Source of the DNA: DASRDU01 sp035652435
GTDB lineage: Bacteria; Acidobacteriota; Blastocatellia; RBC074
Assembly: GCA_035652435.1 (NCBI GenBank)
Contig: DASRDU010000071.1
Location: 27,528 to 91,527 of the forward strand
Reading direction: 5' to 3'
Length of the DNA stretch: 64,000 nt
The notes beneath the pieces were generated by a model. That model saw nothing but the letters and a program-made list of their open reading frames with translations, did no database searches and was not told the origin of the DNA. Shown in pieces: positions 26,235 to 35,683 of the stretch. Position 1 is the stretch's first letter. Each line of letters begins with the position of its first letter. A program made the position numbers and the translations under genes.

Positions 26235-26330
26235 TCACCCTCCCAGCGCATAACCGGTGGCGAGCATTTCTTCCATTTCCTCAACGCTCAATTCGATCTG
26301 TTCTATGAGGGGTTCTTTCGGGTCTGGCAT
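26235..26330 (-). CDS. 31-codon gene, leader-peptide-like, ending Gly-Gly
   Basis: A short gene with a strong GAGAAGGG site five bases before ATG 26330. The product starts MPDPKEPLIEQIELSVEEME and ends EMLATGYALGG before TGA. The Glu/Leu/Ile-rich acidic helix ending in Gly-Gly is what leaders of ribosomal peptides look like, but a core is missing because the stop follows at once. One added G in the GGGAGGG run would open the frame into the 131-codon reading frame downstream. No peptide-modifying enzyme or exporter is adjacent, so a peptide system is only a possibility. Confidence 0.4.
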   Translation of the reverse strand: MPDPKEPLIEQIELSVEEMEEMLATGYALGG

Positions 26331-26631
26331 AAAATCCCTTCTCGGTTGTTGAATTGACACACGGGTCCGGGCTTCTGCCCCTGACCGGCCTGATCAGCAT
26401 ATCTGGCGCGGCTCCACAAAAACTCCCACTTCACCCTCCACGCCGAAGAAGACAGGTGATAAATCTCCACAAAAACTTCTGATCCAGTCAGGGAACCACT
26501 TACGTGGTGACATCCCCTGATGTCGTGTTGCTGTCAAATCCGATCAGGTATTTCCCGCGTAACATTTATCCGGGGTAACAGGATCGAGCCGCGCTCGGGC
26601 CGATTGGCTGACGTTGGAGAATGACCGCCGC
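26331..26631. promoter_or_regulatory. Upstream region of the BTAD regulator with 13-bp direct repeat
   Basis: CTCCACAAAAACT occurs exactly at 26412-26424 and 26465-26477, 53 bp apart, which is close to five helical turns. The region lies between the 31-codon gene (minus) and the BTAD regulator (plus) and must hold both promoters. The repeat is a candidate operator; whether the regulator binds it is not known. Confidence 0.4.
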
Positions 26632-29301
26632 ATGCCAGACATTAATTCACCAGGCGCGACCGATGTCAGTGAGCCCCCGCACGACTCCTCGCCCTCCACT
26701 CTGACAATCTGCCTGCTCGGGCCATTCAGAGTGGCCGTAGACGGAGTGCCGGTTGAAGAAGATCAATGGTCCCGCCGGAATCCCAGACTCCTTGTCAAAC
26801 TCCTCGCCCTCCAGCCTCATTACCGGATGCACCATGAGCAAATCCTGGAGGCCCTCTGGTCCGATCATGACCCCGCGCAGGCGGCCCGGAATTTATATCG
26901 CGCGATCCACAGCGCGCGGCGCGCGCTCGAGCCGGAGCCGGGCGTGAGGTCGCACTTTATTCTTAATCGGGAACGGCACGTTATTTTGCAGGCCCCGCGT
27001 GAACTCCGGGTTGATGTCGCCGTCTTCGAGCAGCGGGCGGGCGAGGCGCTCGAGGGCGCGGACCCGTCGCGCTACGAAGCGGCGCTCGAAGTGTACGCGG
27101 GCGACCTGCTGCCCGAAGACCCTTATGAGGACTGGGCGACGCTGCGCCGCGAGCAACTGAGCGCGCTGCGCCGCAGCCTGCCGGCGCGTCTCGCCGGGAT
27201 TTACGAAAAGGGCGGGCAGTATCAGCGGAGCATCGAGCGGCTGAAGGAACTGGTCGCCTGCGATCCCGTGAACGAAGAGGCCCACCGCCAGTTGATGAGG
27301 CTTTACGCCCTCACGGGGGAACGTCATCAGGCGTTGCAGCAATACCGGCTCTGCGCCGAGACGATCCGCAGAGAGATAAGTGTTGTGCCTGAGCCCGCGA
27401 CGACCGAGCTGTACGAACGGATCGTCTCGGGTGAAATCCAGCCTCTGCATCGAACCAGGGAATCCGAAGTCGCGGCGCCCCTCACTGATCCGAATCAGGC
27501 ATCGGAACCCGACATTGACACGCCTGTCGCTTCAGCCGAGTTGATCGTTCTCATCCCCTCAGGCGCTGTGGCCGACGCCGCGCAGAGCTTGTCATCTGGT
27601 TTGCCTGACCTTTCCCCGGCGCTGCCGATTGAAGACCCGGTTCAGGGGGCAGGTCAATCTGAAGGGCCGGGCAACGACTTCAGTCAGACTCCTGAGGTGA
27701 TCGAGGCGATGGCCGGAGAACACACGGGTGCGCAGCAGGAAGGCGACCCGGTTCGGGCGGCTGCGAGAGTCGGGTCGGGCAGGATTATTCCCCGTTCCCG
27801 CCGCGTCATCCTGCGCTTCGCATTAACGAGCGTGATCGCCGTGCTGTTAGCAGTGGCTGGCGTCGCACTCTACAATCTCAAGCTGCGGGGCAAGGTCCTG
27901 AGTCTCACCTTGCAGGACAAGGCCATAGATTCAATCGCCGTCCTGCCCTTCACCAATGAAGGCGCCGACCGGAATACAGACTATCTCGGCGACGGGATCG
28001 CGGAAAGCATCATCAACAGTCTCTCCTCCCTGACCCGGCTGCGGGTGACGGCGTGGAGTACGGTCCTCAGTTACAAAGGGAAAAAAATGGACGCCCGGGC
28101 CATCGGGCGCGAGCTGGGTGTCAAAGCCGTGCTGACGGGCCGCATGCTTCAGCAGGGGGATGGCCTTGTCATCGCCGCGGAACTGGTTGACGTCGCGGAC
28201 GGGTCGCAAATCTGGGGCGAGCGGTATAACCGAAAACTCTCGGACATTATTGCCCTGCAAACCGAAATCTCCTGGGAAATCTCGCAGATGCTGAGGCTCA
28301 GCCTGAGCCGGGAAGAGCAGCGGCGACTGACCAAAAGGCACACACAGAACACCGAGGCTTATCAGCTTTACCTCAGGGGGCGCTATTACTGGAATAAACG
28401 GAACACCGAAGGCGTCTATAAAGCCATCGAACATTTCGAGCAGGCGGTCAGACAGGATCCAAACTTCGCACTGGCCTGGGCCGGTCTGGCCGATTGTTAC
28501 GCCGTCTGCCCCGACGACGAGGGGATGCTCCCGCAGGAGAAATGGGCGAAGGCGAAGGCGGCTGCGGCCAGGGCGGTGGAGACAGACGGGGCGCTCGCCG
28601 AGGCGCACACCTCGCTGGCTTTTGTCAGGATGATTCAGGACTGGGATCTGCCGGGCGCGAGGGTCGGATTTGAGCGGGCCATCGCGCTCAACCCCAGCTA
28701 CGCCACGGCACACCACTGGTACGCTTACGATCTGGCCGCGCTGGAGCAGCCAGGTGGGGCGATCAGTGAGATCAAACGCGCGCTGGAACTGGACCCGGTC
28801 TCACTCCCCATCAACGCTGATCTGGCAGAGTTCCTCCTCTATGCGCGCCAATACGACCGGGCAATCGAACAGTGCCGTAAGACGCTCGAGCTGGACCCGA
28901 ATTTCATCCCGGCGCACCTGAACCCTGGGCTGGCCTGCCAGCAGAAGGGGATGTTTGAAGAAGCCGTCAGCGAACTAAAGCAGACCGTCACGCTGTCGAA
29001 AGGCAACGCCTATCTGGTCGCGCAGCTCGGGAACACTTATGCCGCCGCGGGCCGGCTGAAGGAAGCCCGGGCGATCCTCGCCGATCTGGAGAAACGAGCG
29101 CCGCGAAAATACCTTTCGCCCTACTACGAGGCCCTGATCCATGCCCAGCTGGGCGAGCGCGACCGGGCCTTCGTCCTGCTTGAAAAGGCCCGGCGCGAGA
29201 GGGTCTTCTCCGCGCTCTTCCTCGACGTTGATCCGCGGCTCGATGGCCTGCGCTCAGACCCTCGTTACACAGAGTTGCTGCGACGCATCAGGCTCTGGTG
29301 A
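26632..29301 (+). CDS. BTAD/SARP-type regulator with membrane segment, TolB-like domain and TPRs
   Basis: An 889-aa protein. Residues about 20-115 form an OmpR-type winged helix (TICLLGPFRVAVDGVPVEED, then RRNPRLLVKLLAL) and 120-270 the BTAD helical repeat domain (LRVDVAVFEQRAGEALEGAD, LYALTGERHQALQQYRLCAE). A linker leads to one membrane helix near residue 395 (LTSVIAVLLAVAGVALYNL). Then comes a domain starting IDSIAVLPFTNEGADRNTDY, seen in membrane-linked CadC/adenylate-cyclase-like regulators, and a set of TPRs to the C-terminus. It is probably a membrane-tethered one-component regulator with an external sensing part. ATG 26632 is preceded by GGAGA. Confidence 0.85.
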   Translation: MPDINSPGATDVSEPPHDSSPSTLTICLLGPFRVAVDGVPVEEDQWSRRNPRLLVKLLALQPHYRMHHEQILEALWSDHDPAQAARNLYRAIHSARRALEPEPGVRSHFILNRERHVILQAPRELRVDVAVFEQRAGEALEGADPSRYEAALEVYAGDLLPEDPYEDWATLRREQLSALRRSLPARLAGIYEKGGQYQRSIERLKELVACDPVNEEAHRQLMRLYALTGERHQALQQYRLCAETIRREISVVPEPATTELYERIVSGEIQPLHRTRESEVAAPLTDPNQASEPDIDTPVASAELIVLIPSGAVADAAQSLSSGLPDLSPALPIEDPVQGAGQSEGPGNDFSQTPEVIEAMAGEHTGAQQEGDPVRAAARVGSGRIIPRSRRVILRFALTSVIAVLLAVAGVALYNLKLRGKVLSLTLQDKAIDSIAVLPFTNEGADRNTDYLGDGIAESIINSLSSLTRLRVTAWSTVLSYKGKKMDARAIGRELGVKAVLTGRMLQQGDGLVIAAELVDVADGSQIWGERYNRKLSDIIALQTEISWEISQMLRLSLSREEQRRLTKRHTQNTEAYQLYLRGRYYWNKRNTEGVYKAIEHFEQAVRQDPNFALAWAGLADCYAVCPDDEGMLPQEKWAKAKAAAARAVETDGALAEAHTSLAFVRMIQDWDLPGARVGFERAIALNPSYATAHHWYAYDLAALEQPGGAISEIKRALELDPVSLPINADLAEFLLYARQYDRAIEQCRKTLELDPNFIPAHLNPGLACQQKGMFEEAVSELKQTVTLSKGNAYLVAQLGNTYAAAGRLKEARAILADLEKRAPRKYLSPYYEALIHAQLGERDRAFVLLEKARRERVFSALFLDVDPRLDGLRSDPRYTELLRRIRLW

Positions 29302-29562
29302 GAGTCCTGCACTTCGGCCTTCCAGGCGGCGCTTCCAGCGCCGGCCCTGTTCCAGCAGGACCTGCGTGGCGGCTGACCTGGAATTCCTGTCATCCCCTGG
29401 CGCAATATCGCTCAGCAGTCCATCCATGTCATACTTTCGTCGGATCGTCCGATCCATTCTGCATGAAGTACAACCTGAGGTGCCTGTTGCCGGCCCGGGA
29501 TAACCGGGCCTGACTGGCCGAGAAGAGTCTGACCACGGTCGTCTGGAAAGGAACCATTGCCG

Positions 29563-31245
29563 ATGCTCTGCAAGAGAATCCTTCTGCTGCTCCTCCTGCC
29601 GTCGCTGGCCGCAACCATCGCTCTTGCGGCGGAACCCGCTCCGCAGGTGGTCTACCTCTGGCCGAGCGGCTCTCCCACATTGCAGGGGGCCGGTGAAAAG
29701 GAGATCACCACTCCGCCGAACCCGCGGCCGGGTGAGCGGATCGCTTCAATCAGGAACGTCCACAACCCGTCCATCGAAGTACACCTGCCGCCGCCCGGCA
29801 AAGCCACCGGCGCGGCGCTCATCGTTGCCCCGGGCGGCGGGCACGAGCAACTGGTGTGGGGCACGGAAGGCACAGACCTGCTCGAATGGCTGAGCGGCAT
29901 GGGCGTGGCCACTTTCATCCTGAAATATCGGCTGGCGCGGACGCCGGGGTACAAATACACCGTGGAAGGGGAGGCGCTCCAGGACACGCAGCGGGCGATC
30001 AGGATCGTTCGCGGGCGCGCCAGGGAATGGGGCGTCAATCCGGGCCGCATCGGCATACTCGGATTCTCGGCGGGAGGCGCGCTGGCCGCGCTCGCGGACA
30101 TCCGGTTTGATCGCGGCAACCCGAACGCGGCCGATCCGATTGAGCGGCAGAGTTGCCGCCCTGACTTTGTCGGCCTCGTCTACCCGGGCTGGGCGCCGAT
30201 GGACATCACCGCACCGCCGGACGCGGCGCCTGCGTTCCTCACCAGCGCGGGCAGCGACGATCAGTTCCACGCGCGCCAGACGGTGGAGTTCTTCACCTCG
30301 CTCTTCAAAGTCGGGGTGCCCGCCGACCTGCACATCTACGCGCACGGCGGGCACGGCGGCGGCACCAGGCCGCGCAACGGAATCCCGTTCGGCACGTGGC
30401 ATCACAGGTTTCAGGAGTGGCTGGCAGACCTTGGCATGCTCAAGGCCGCGACCGGCGTCGGCGCGAGCTTCAAAGGGCCGATTGGCCTGCAGCTTTACAG
30501 CCTCCGCGAGCAATTTGCGAGAGACGTCCCGGCCACGCTCGACCGGGTGCGCGACTTCGGGATTGAGTATGTCGAACTGGCGGGCACTTACAAACTCGCG
30601 CCCGGGAAATTCAGAGAACAGCTTGATGCCAGAGGGTTGAAGCCGATCAGCGGACACTTTCCGTTCGAGCGATTGCGGGATCAGGTCGAAGAGGTGGCGC
30701 GCGAGGCGAAGGCGCTCGGCCTCGAGTACGTCGGCTGCGCGTGGATTCCGCACGAAGGCCCGCTTGATGAAAAGACCGCCCGCGGGGCGGCGACAGTCTT
30801 CAACCGCGCCGGTGAAGCGCTCGCCGGACACGGATTGAAATTCTTCTACCACCCGCACGGCTACGAATTTCAGCCGCACGGCGACGGCACTCTGTTCGAC
30901 CTGATGATGGGCGCGACGAAACCGGAATTCGTCCGCTACGAGATGGACGTTTTCTGGATCGTCCATCCGGGGCAGGACCCGGTGAAGCTGCTCGAAAAAT
31001 ACGGGAGCCGCTTCGAGCTGATGCATGTCAAGGATATGAAGAAAGGCACGCCGACCGGACTGCTCACCGGGAGTTCCGACGTGAGCAACGACGTGGCGCT
31101 CGGCAGAGGGACCATGAACTGGCCCGCTATTTTGAAGGCGGCCCGGAAGGCGGGCGTGAAGTGGTATTTCATCGAAGACGAATCGCCGACTTCAGTCGAG
31201 CAGATCCCGCAGAGCATGCGTTTTCTGGAGCGGGTGAATTTTTAG
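29563..31245 (+). CDS. Exported fusion: alpha/beta hydrolase and xylose-isomerase-like TIM barrel
   Basis: A 560-aa protein with a signal peptide (ILLLLLLPSLAATIALA). Residues 25-290 are a BD-FAE/acetyl-xylan-esterase-like hydrolase: oxyanion region APGGGHE, nucleophile GFSAGG, catalytic acid near SAGSDDQ and His in HGGHGG. Residues about 305-560 are a sugar phosphate isomerase/epimerase-type TIM barrel: IGLQLYSLREQFARDVPATL, GIEYVELAG, FFYHPHGYEFQP, FVRYEMDVFWIVHPG, FELMHVKDM and YFIEDES, whose Glu, Asp and His fit a metal site. The two halves probably act on one carbohydrate. The start at 29563 has GGAAAGGA upstream. Confidence 0.87.
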   Translation: MLCKRILLLLLLPSLAATIALAAEPAPQVVYLWPSGSPTLQGAGEKEITTPPNPRPGERIASIRNVHNPSIEVHLPPPGKATGAALIVAPGGGHEQLVWGTEGTDLLEWLSGMGVATFILKYRLARTPGYKYTVEGEALQDTQRAIRIVRGRAREWGVNPGRIGILGFSAGGALAALADIRFDRGNPNAADPIERQSCRPDFVGLVYPGWAPMDITAPPDAAPAFLTSAGSDDQFHARQTVEFFTSLFKVGVPADLHIYAHGGHGGGTRPRNGIPFGTWHHRFQEWLADLGMLKAATGVGASFKGPIGLQLYSLREQFARDVPATLDRVRDFGIEYVELAGTYKLAPGKFREQLDARGLKPISGHFPFERLRDQVEEVAREAKALGLEYVGCAWIPHEGPLDEKTARGAATVFNRAGEALAGHGLKFFYHPHGYEFQPHGDGTLFDLMMGATKPEFVRYEMDVFWIVHPGQDPVKLLEKYGSRFELMHVKDMKKGTPTGLLTGSSDVSNDVALGRGTMNWPAILKAARKAGVKWYFIEDESPTSVEQIPQSMRFLERVNF

Positions 31246-31301
31246 GCCGCGGCGACCCTGCGGCGGGACATTGAGGTCAGACGCATCTGAAGGAGTAAAG
31301 C

Positions 31302-32825
<1,524 letters not shown>

Positions 32826-32880
32826 CAGAGTCACACCACGAAAACCTGACGATCATCGTTGCTGCTTGTCGCGTGTCTGG

Positions 32881-35232
32881 CTACCGCCCGACGTTTTCAA
32901 GGATCCAGATCCCGCCGGAGACTTCCATAATCGGCAGGATGAGGCGCTCGGCGCTCAGGGCCATCTCCATCAATCTAACGTCATCGAGAATCATCTGACT
33001 CGGGCTGTCAAAGCTCGTGACGCGGAATGGCTCGCCCTGCGCCTTGCCGCTCTCAAGGTCGAAGTGGACGCCCCAGAGGTTGAAGAAGCCCGCCCGGTTG
33101 GAGAGGAAATAGAGCGTCCGGCCGTCAGGCGACCAGCGGGGCTTGTCGTCAAAATATTTGCCCTCCGTGATGCGCGTCCGGTCGCCGCCCGACGCGGGCA
33201 CGACGTAGATGGACGAGACCCCGGCCCCGGTCGCTCTGGCCGAGCAGAAGCTGATCCAGCGGTCACCCGGAGAGAAGCGCGCCTGATAGAGATTTTCTTC
33301 CGGGTGCGAGGCGATGACGCGCATCCCCGTCTCCGCGTGCGGGGCCGCCGCAAGCGGAAAGAGTACGATCATTATCCGTCCGGGGCTCTGGCGGTCGGAG
33401 CCGCCGAGCAGCCACTGGCCGTCGGCCGACCAGTCCCAGGCGAGATCGGTGAGCGCGCCCGGAGTGGTGAGCAGCCGCTCCTCACCCTCGCCGTAGGCCA
33501 GTGTGGCGATGGCGCGCTCAGGGGGGGCCGCTTTGTGCGGGCGCAGGCGCCGGTAGGCCAGACGCAATCCGTCGCGCGACCAGCGCGGGGCGAAACGGGT
33601 CAGGTCGTCGGCGATCAGTACCTGCTCGCGCTTCTCCCTGAGCGCCTCGCCCCAGAGTTCCCAGCGGCCGGCGCGCGGCGCGCAATACACCAGCTTCTGG
33701 CCGTCGGGCGTGAGGTCGGGGAAGCGCGGCTCAATGCCGGCAGCGGTGACCGGCTCGCCCGCCCCCTTGAGGTGGCCGGCGGCTGCGTCAAGGGGCAGCG
33801 ACCAGATCCGCGTCCGCTCGGTCCGCGCGGTAAATGCCAGCTTGCTGCCGTCCGGCGAAAGCATCAGATCGGTGTCGAGACCCGTGCCCGTGGTCAGGCG
33901 TTCCGGGCCGGCGGTCCAGCGCAGGCTGCGCGGCTCGACCGCGACCTTCCAGAGATTTCTCACGTTCAGGGAGACGCCTTCAAAGTAGAGCGCCCGTCCC
34001 GTCGGTGCCCACTGAAAATCGGTGAAGCTGACTTCCGCTTCCCTGAGCTGCTCCCTGACTCCGCCGGCGAATTCCGATTTGACGGGCGCGCCGCCCGCGA
34101 TTGGCGCGGTCCAGAACCCCCAGCCCTGCTGCCGATGATTTCCCCACACCGAGAGCCTCTGGCCGTCGGGGTGCCAGGCCACACGCAGCGAACTGAACTG
34201 GCTCAGGAATTCGCTCAACACTTCGCGCGGCGGCTCGGCGTTGAGTCCGACCAGATACACTTTCGGAATCTCCGGCGTGTTGGTCCGCAGCATTGAGCTG
34301 TAGAAGAGAATCCGGCTGCCGTCGGGCGACCAGCGCGGGCGGTAGCCGAAATCGGCGATCCTGCGTTCGACCCCGCCGAAGACCGGCACCAGGTACAGCC
34401 CGCCGCCGTCACGCTCGGAGCGGAAGACAAGGCGGTTCCCCTCCGGCGCCCAGTCGGGCTGCCAGTCGTGGGCGGGTGACGTGGTCACGCGCACCGGGTT
34501 GCCCTCGCCGACCGGCTGCACCCAGATGTCGAAATTGCCGCCCCGCTCCGAGCTGTAGGCGATCTGCCGGCCGTCGGGCGACCAGGTCGGCTCGCTTTCG
34601 AGCCCGGCGTCGAAGGTCAATTGCCAGAGCTTGCGCGGCGGCGGCTGACTCGCCGGCGGGCTCGGGCGAAGGAAAAAAAACGCCAGGCCGGCGGCCGCAA
34701 TGCCAACGGCCAGGCCGGCCAAAGCCGCCAGCAGACCGCGCGCCGGGCGGCGGATGGCGCCGCTCACGACTTCGTGATGCGCGATTGCGCCGAAAGTCGC
34801 GGGCGGATGGTGGTTACTCACCTGTCCCGCTTCGGCGGCAGTGCCATTCAACCCGGCGGGCGCCGGCGCGTTGAGCGTCTCGCTCTTCTCCACCACCTCT
34901 TTCACATCGGCCACGAAGCGGTAGCCCTGCCCCGGAATCGTCAGGATGTAACGGCGCTCGTTGGGCTGCTCCTCCAGGGCTTTGCGCAGGGCGGAGATGT
35001 GGCGGGCGAGGTTGTTCTCTTCGACCACGGTGTCGGGCCACACGCGCTTCAGGAGTTCACTCTTCTCCAGCACCTGCCCCTGGTGCTGGATCAGCACCAG
35101 CAGAATCTCGAAAGCCTTCAGGCTGAGCGGGACGACCTCACCGTCCCGCGTCAGGACACACTTCACCGTGTCCACCAGGAAGGGGCCGAACTCGTAGAAA
35201 GGCGCGATTGTTTCCTGACTCAGCGCACTCAT
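32881..35232 (-). CDS. Winged-helix DNA-binding protein fused to PD40 beta-propeller
   Basis: A 783-aa protein. Residues 10-110 are an OmpR/CadC-type winged helix (YEFGPFLVDTVKCVLTRDGE, LSLKAFEILLVLIQHQGQVL, RHISALRKALEE, IPGQGYRFVADV). A single membrane helix near residue 175-195 (GLLAALAGLAVGIAAAGLAF) divides it from a C-terminal PD40 propeller with repeated P-T-W-S-P-D-G-R-Q-I-A-Y type strands. DNA binding is in the cytoplasm and the propeller would be periplasmic. It faces the neighbouring PD40 gene tail to tail. A direct repeat in front of its start may be an operator. Confidence 0.87.
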   Translation of the reverse strand: MSALSQETIAPFYEFGPFLVDTVKCVLTRDGEVVPLSLKAFEILLVLIQHQGQVLEKSELLKRVWPDTVVEENNLARHISALRKALEEQPNERRYILTIPGQGYRFVADVKEVVEKSETLNAPAPAGLNGTAAEAGQVSNHHPPATFGAIAHHEVVSGAIRRPARGLLAALAGLAVGIAAAGLAFFFLRPSPPASQPPPRKLWQLTFDAGLESEPTWSPDGRQIAYSSERGGNFDIWVQPVGEGNPVRVTTSPAHDWQPDWAPEGNRLVFRSERDGGGLYLVPVFGGVERRIADFGYRPRWSPDGSRILFYSSMLRTNTPEIPKVYLVGLNAEPPREVLSEFLSQFSSLRVAWHPDGQRLSVWGNHRQQGWGFWTAPIAGGAPVKSEFAGGVREQLREAEVSFTDFQWAPTGRALYFEGVSLNVRNLWKVAVEPRSLRWTAGPERLTTGTGLDTDLMLSPDGSKLAFTARTERTRIWSLPLDAAAGHLKGAGEPVTAAGIEPRFPDLTPDGQKLVYCAPRAGRWELWGEALREKREQVLIADDLTRFAPRWSRDGLRLAYRRLRPHKAAPPERAIATLAYGEGEERLLTTPGALTDLAWDWSADGQWLLGGSDRQSPGRIMIVLFPLAAAPHAETGMRVIASHPEENLYQARFSPGDRWISFCSARATGAGVSSIYVVPASGGDRTRITEGKYFDDKPRWSPDGRTLYFLSNRAGFFNLWGVHFDLESGKAQGEPFRVTSFDSPSQMILDDVRLMEMALSAERLILPIMEVSGGIWILENVGR

Positions 35233-35683
35233 AACTTTTCAGGAGTTTTCAGATTCCCGTAAAACGATTCAGAAGTTTTCAGGCGCCAGCAAAGACTTTT
35301 TATGCTCCCTCGGGTATTTGTGGAGAGCCAGTATATGCGTGCATGCAATCATGAAGTACGGGTGATGTAAACACCACTCGACAGCAGGGTCACTTCATTC
35401 CTGCGGGAACGCACAGGGAGCGCACGCTGGTGAGCGTGCCGGGCTTCGATCAACGGAAACTGACTGGAAGTGGGCACGCCTGCGAGCGTGCGCTCCCTGT
35501 GCGTTCCCTGCCACTGACCTGACAGCCTCTTCAGCCGGCATTGCTGAGATGAAAGACCGACCTGGGATTGCCAGGTGATTTGATCCGACTTTTCAGGCGG
35601 CCTGCCGGAAGGCTGCCGAAGCTCATCAACCCGACGTGCGTCCTTCTTAACGTGCGTCCCTGACTACTTAAGGAGGATAAGGC
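35233..35683. promoter_or_regulatory. Divergent control region: two direct repeats and a long palindrome
   Basis: This 451-bp gap separates the winged-helix regulator (minus) from the TonB receptor (plus). Next to the regulator start, TTCAGGAGTTTTCAG (35238-35252) recurs as TTCAGAAGTTTTCAG (35268-35282), one mismatch, 30 bp apart. Near the receptor start, ACGTGCGTCC occurs at 35634-35643 and 35650-35659. A family 3 palindrome lies between them at 35405-35508. No gene is supported. Confidence 0.45.
35405..35508. repeat. Intergenic palindrome, family 3, copy 1
   Basis: The 24-bp arms 35405-35428 and 35485-35508 are exact reverse complements, starting GGGAACGCACAGGGAGCGCA. Further inside, GAGCGTGCC and GGCACGC also pair imperfectly. 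It is the only palindrome of the window between divergent genes. It resembles the copy at 46391-46494 in its GGGARCGC start. Confidence 0.85.
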
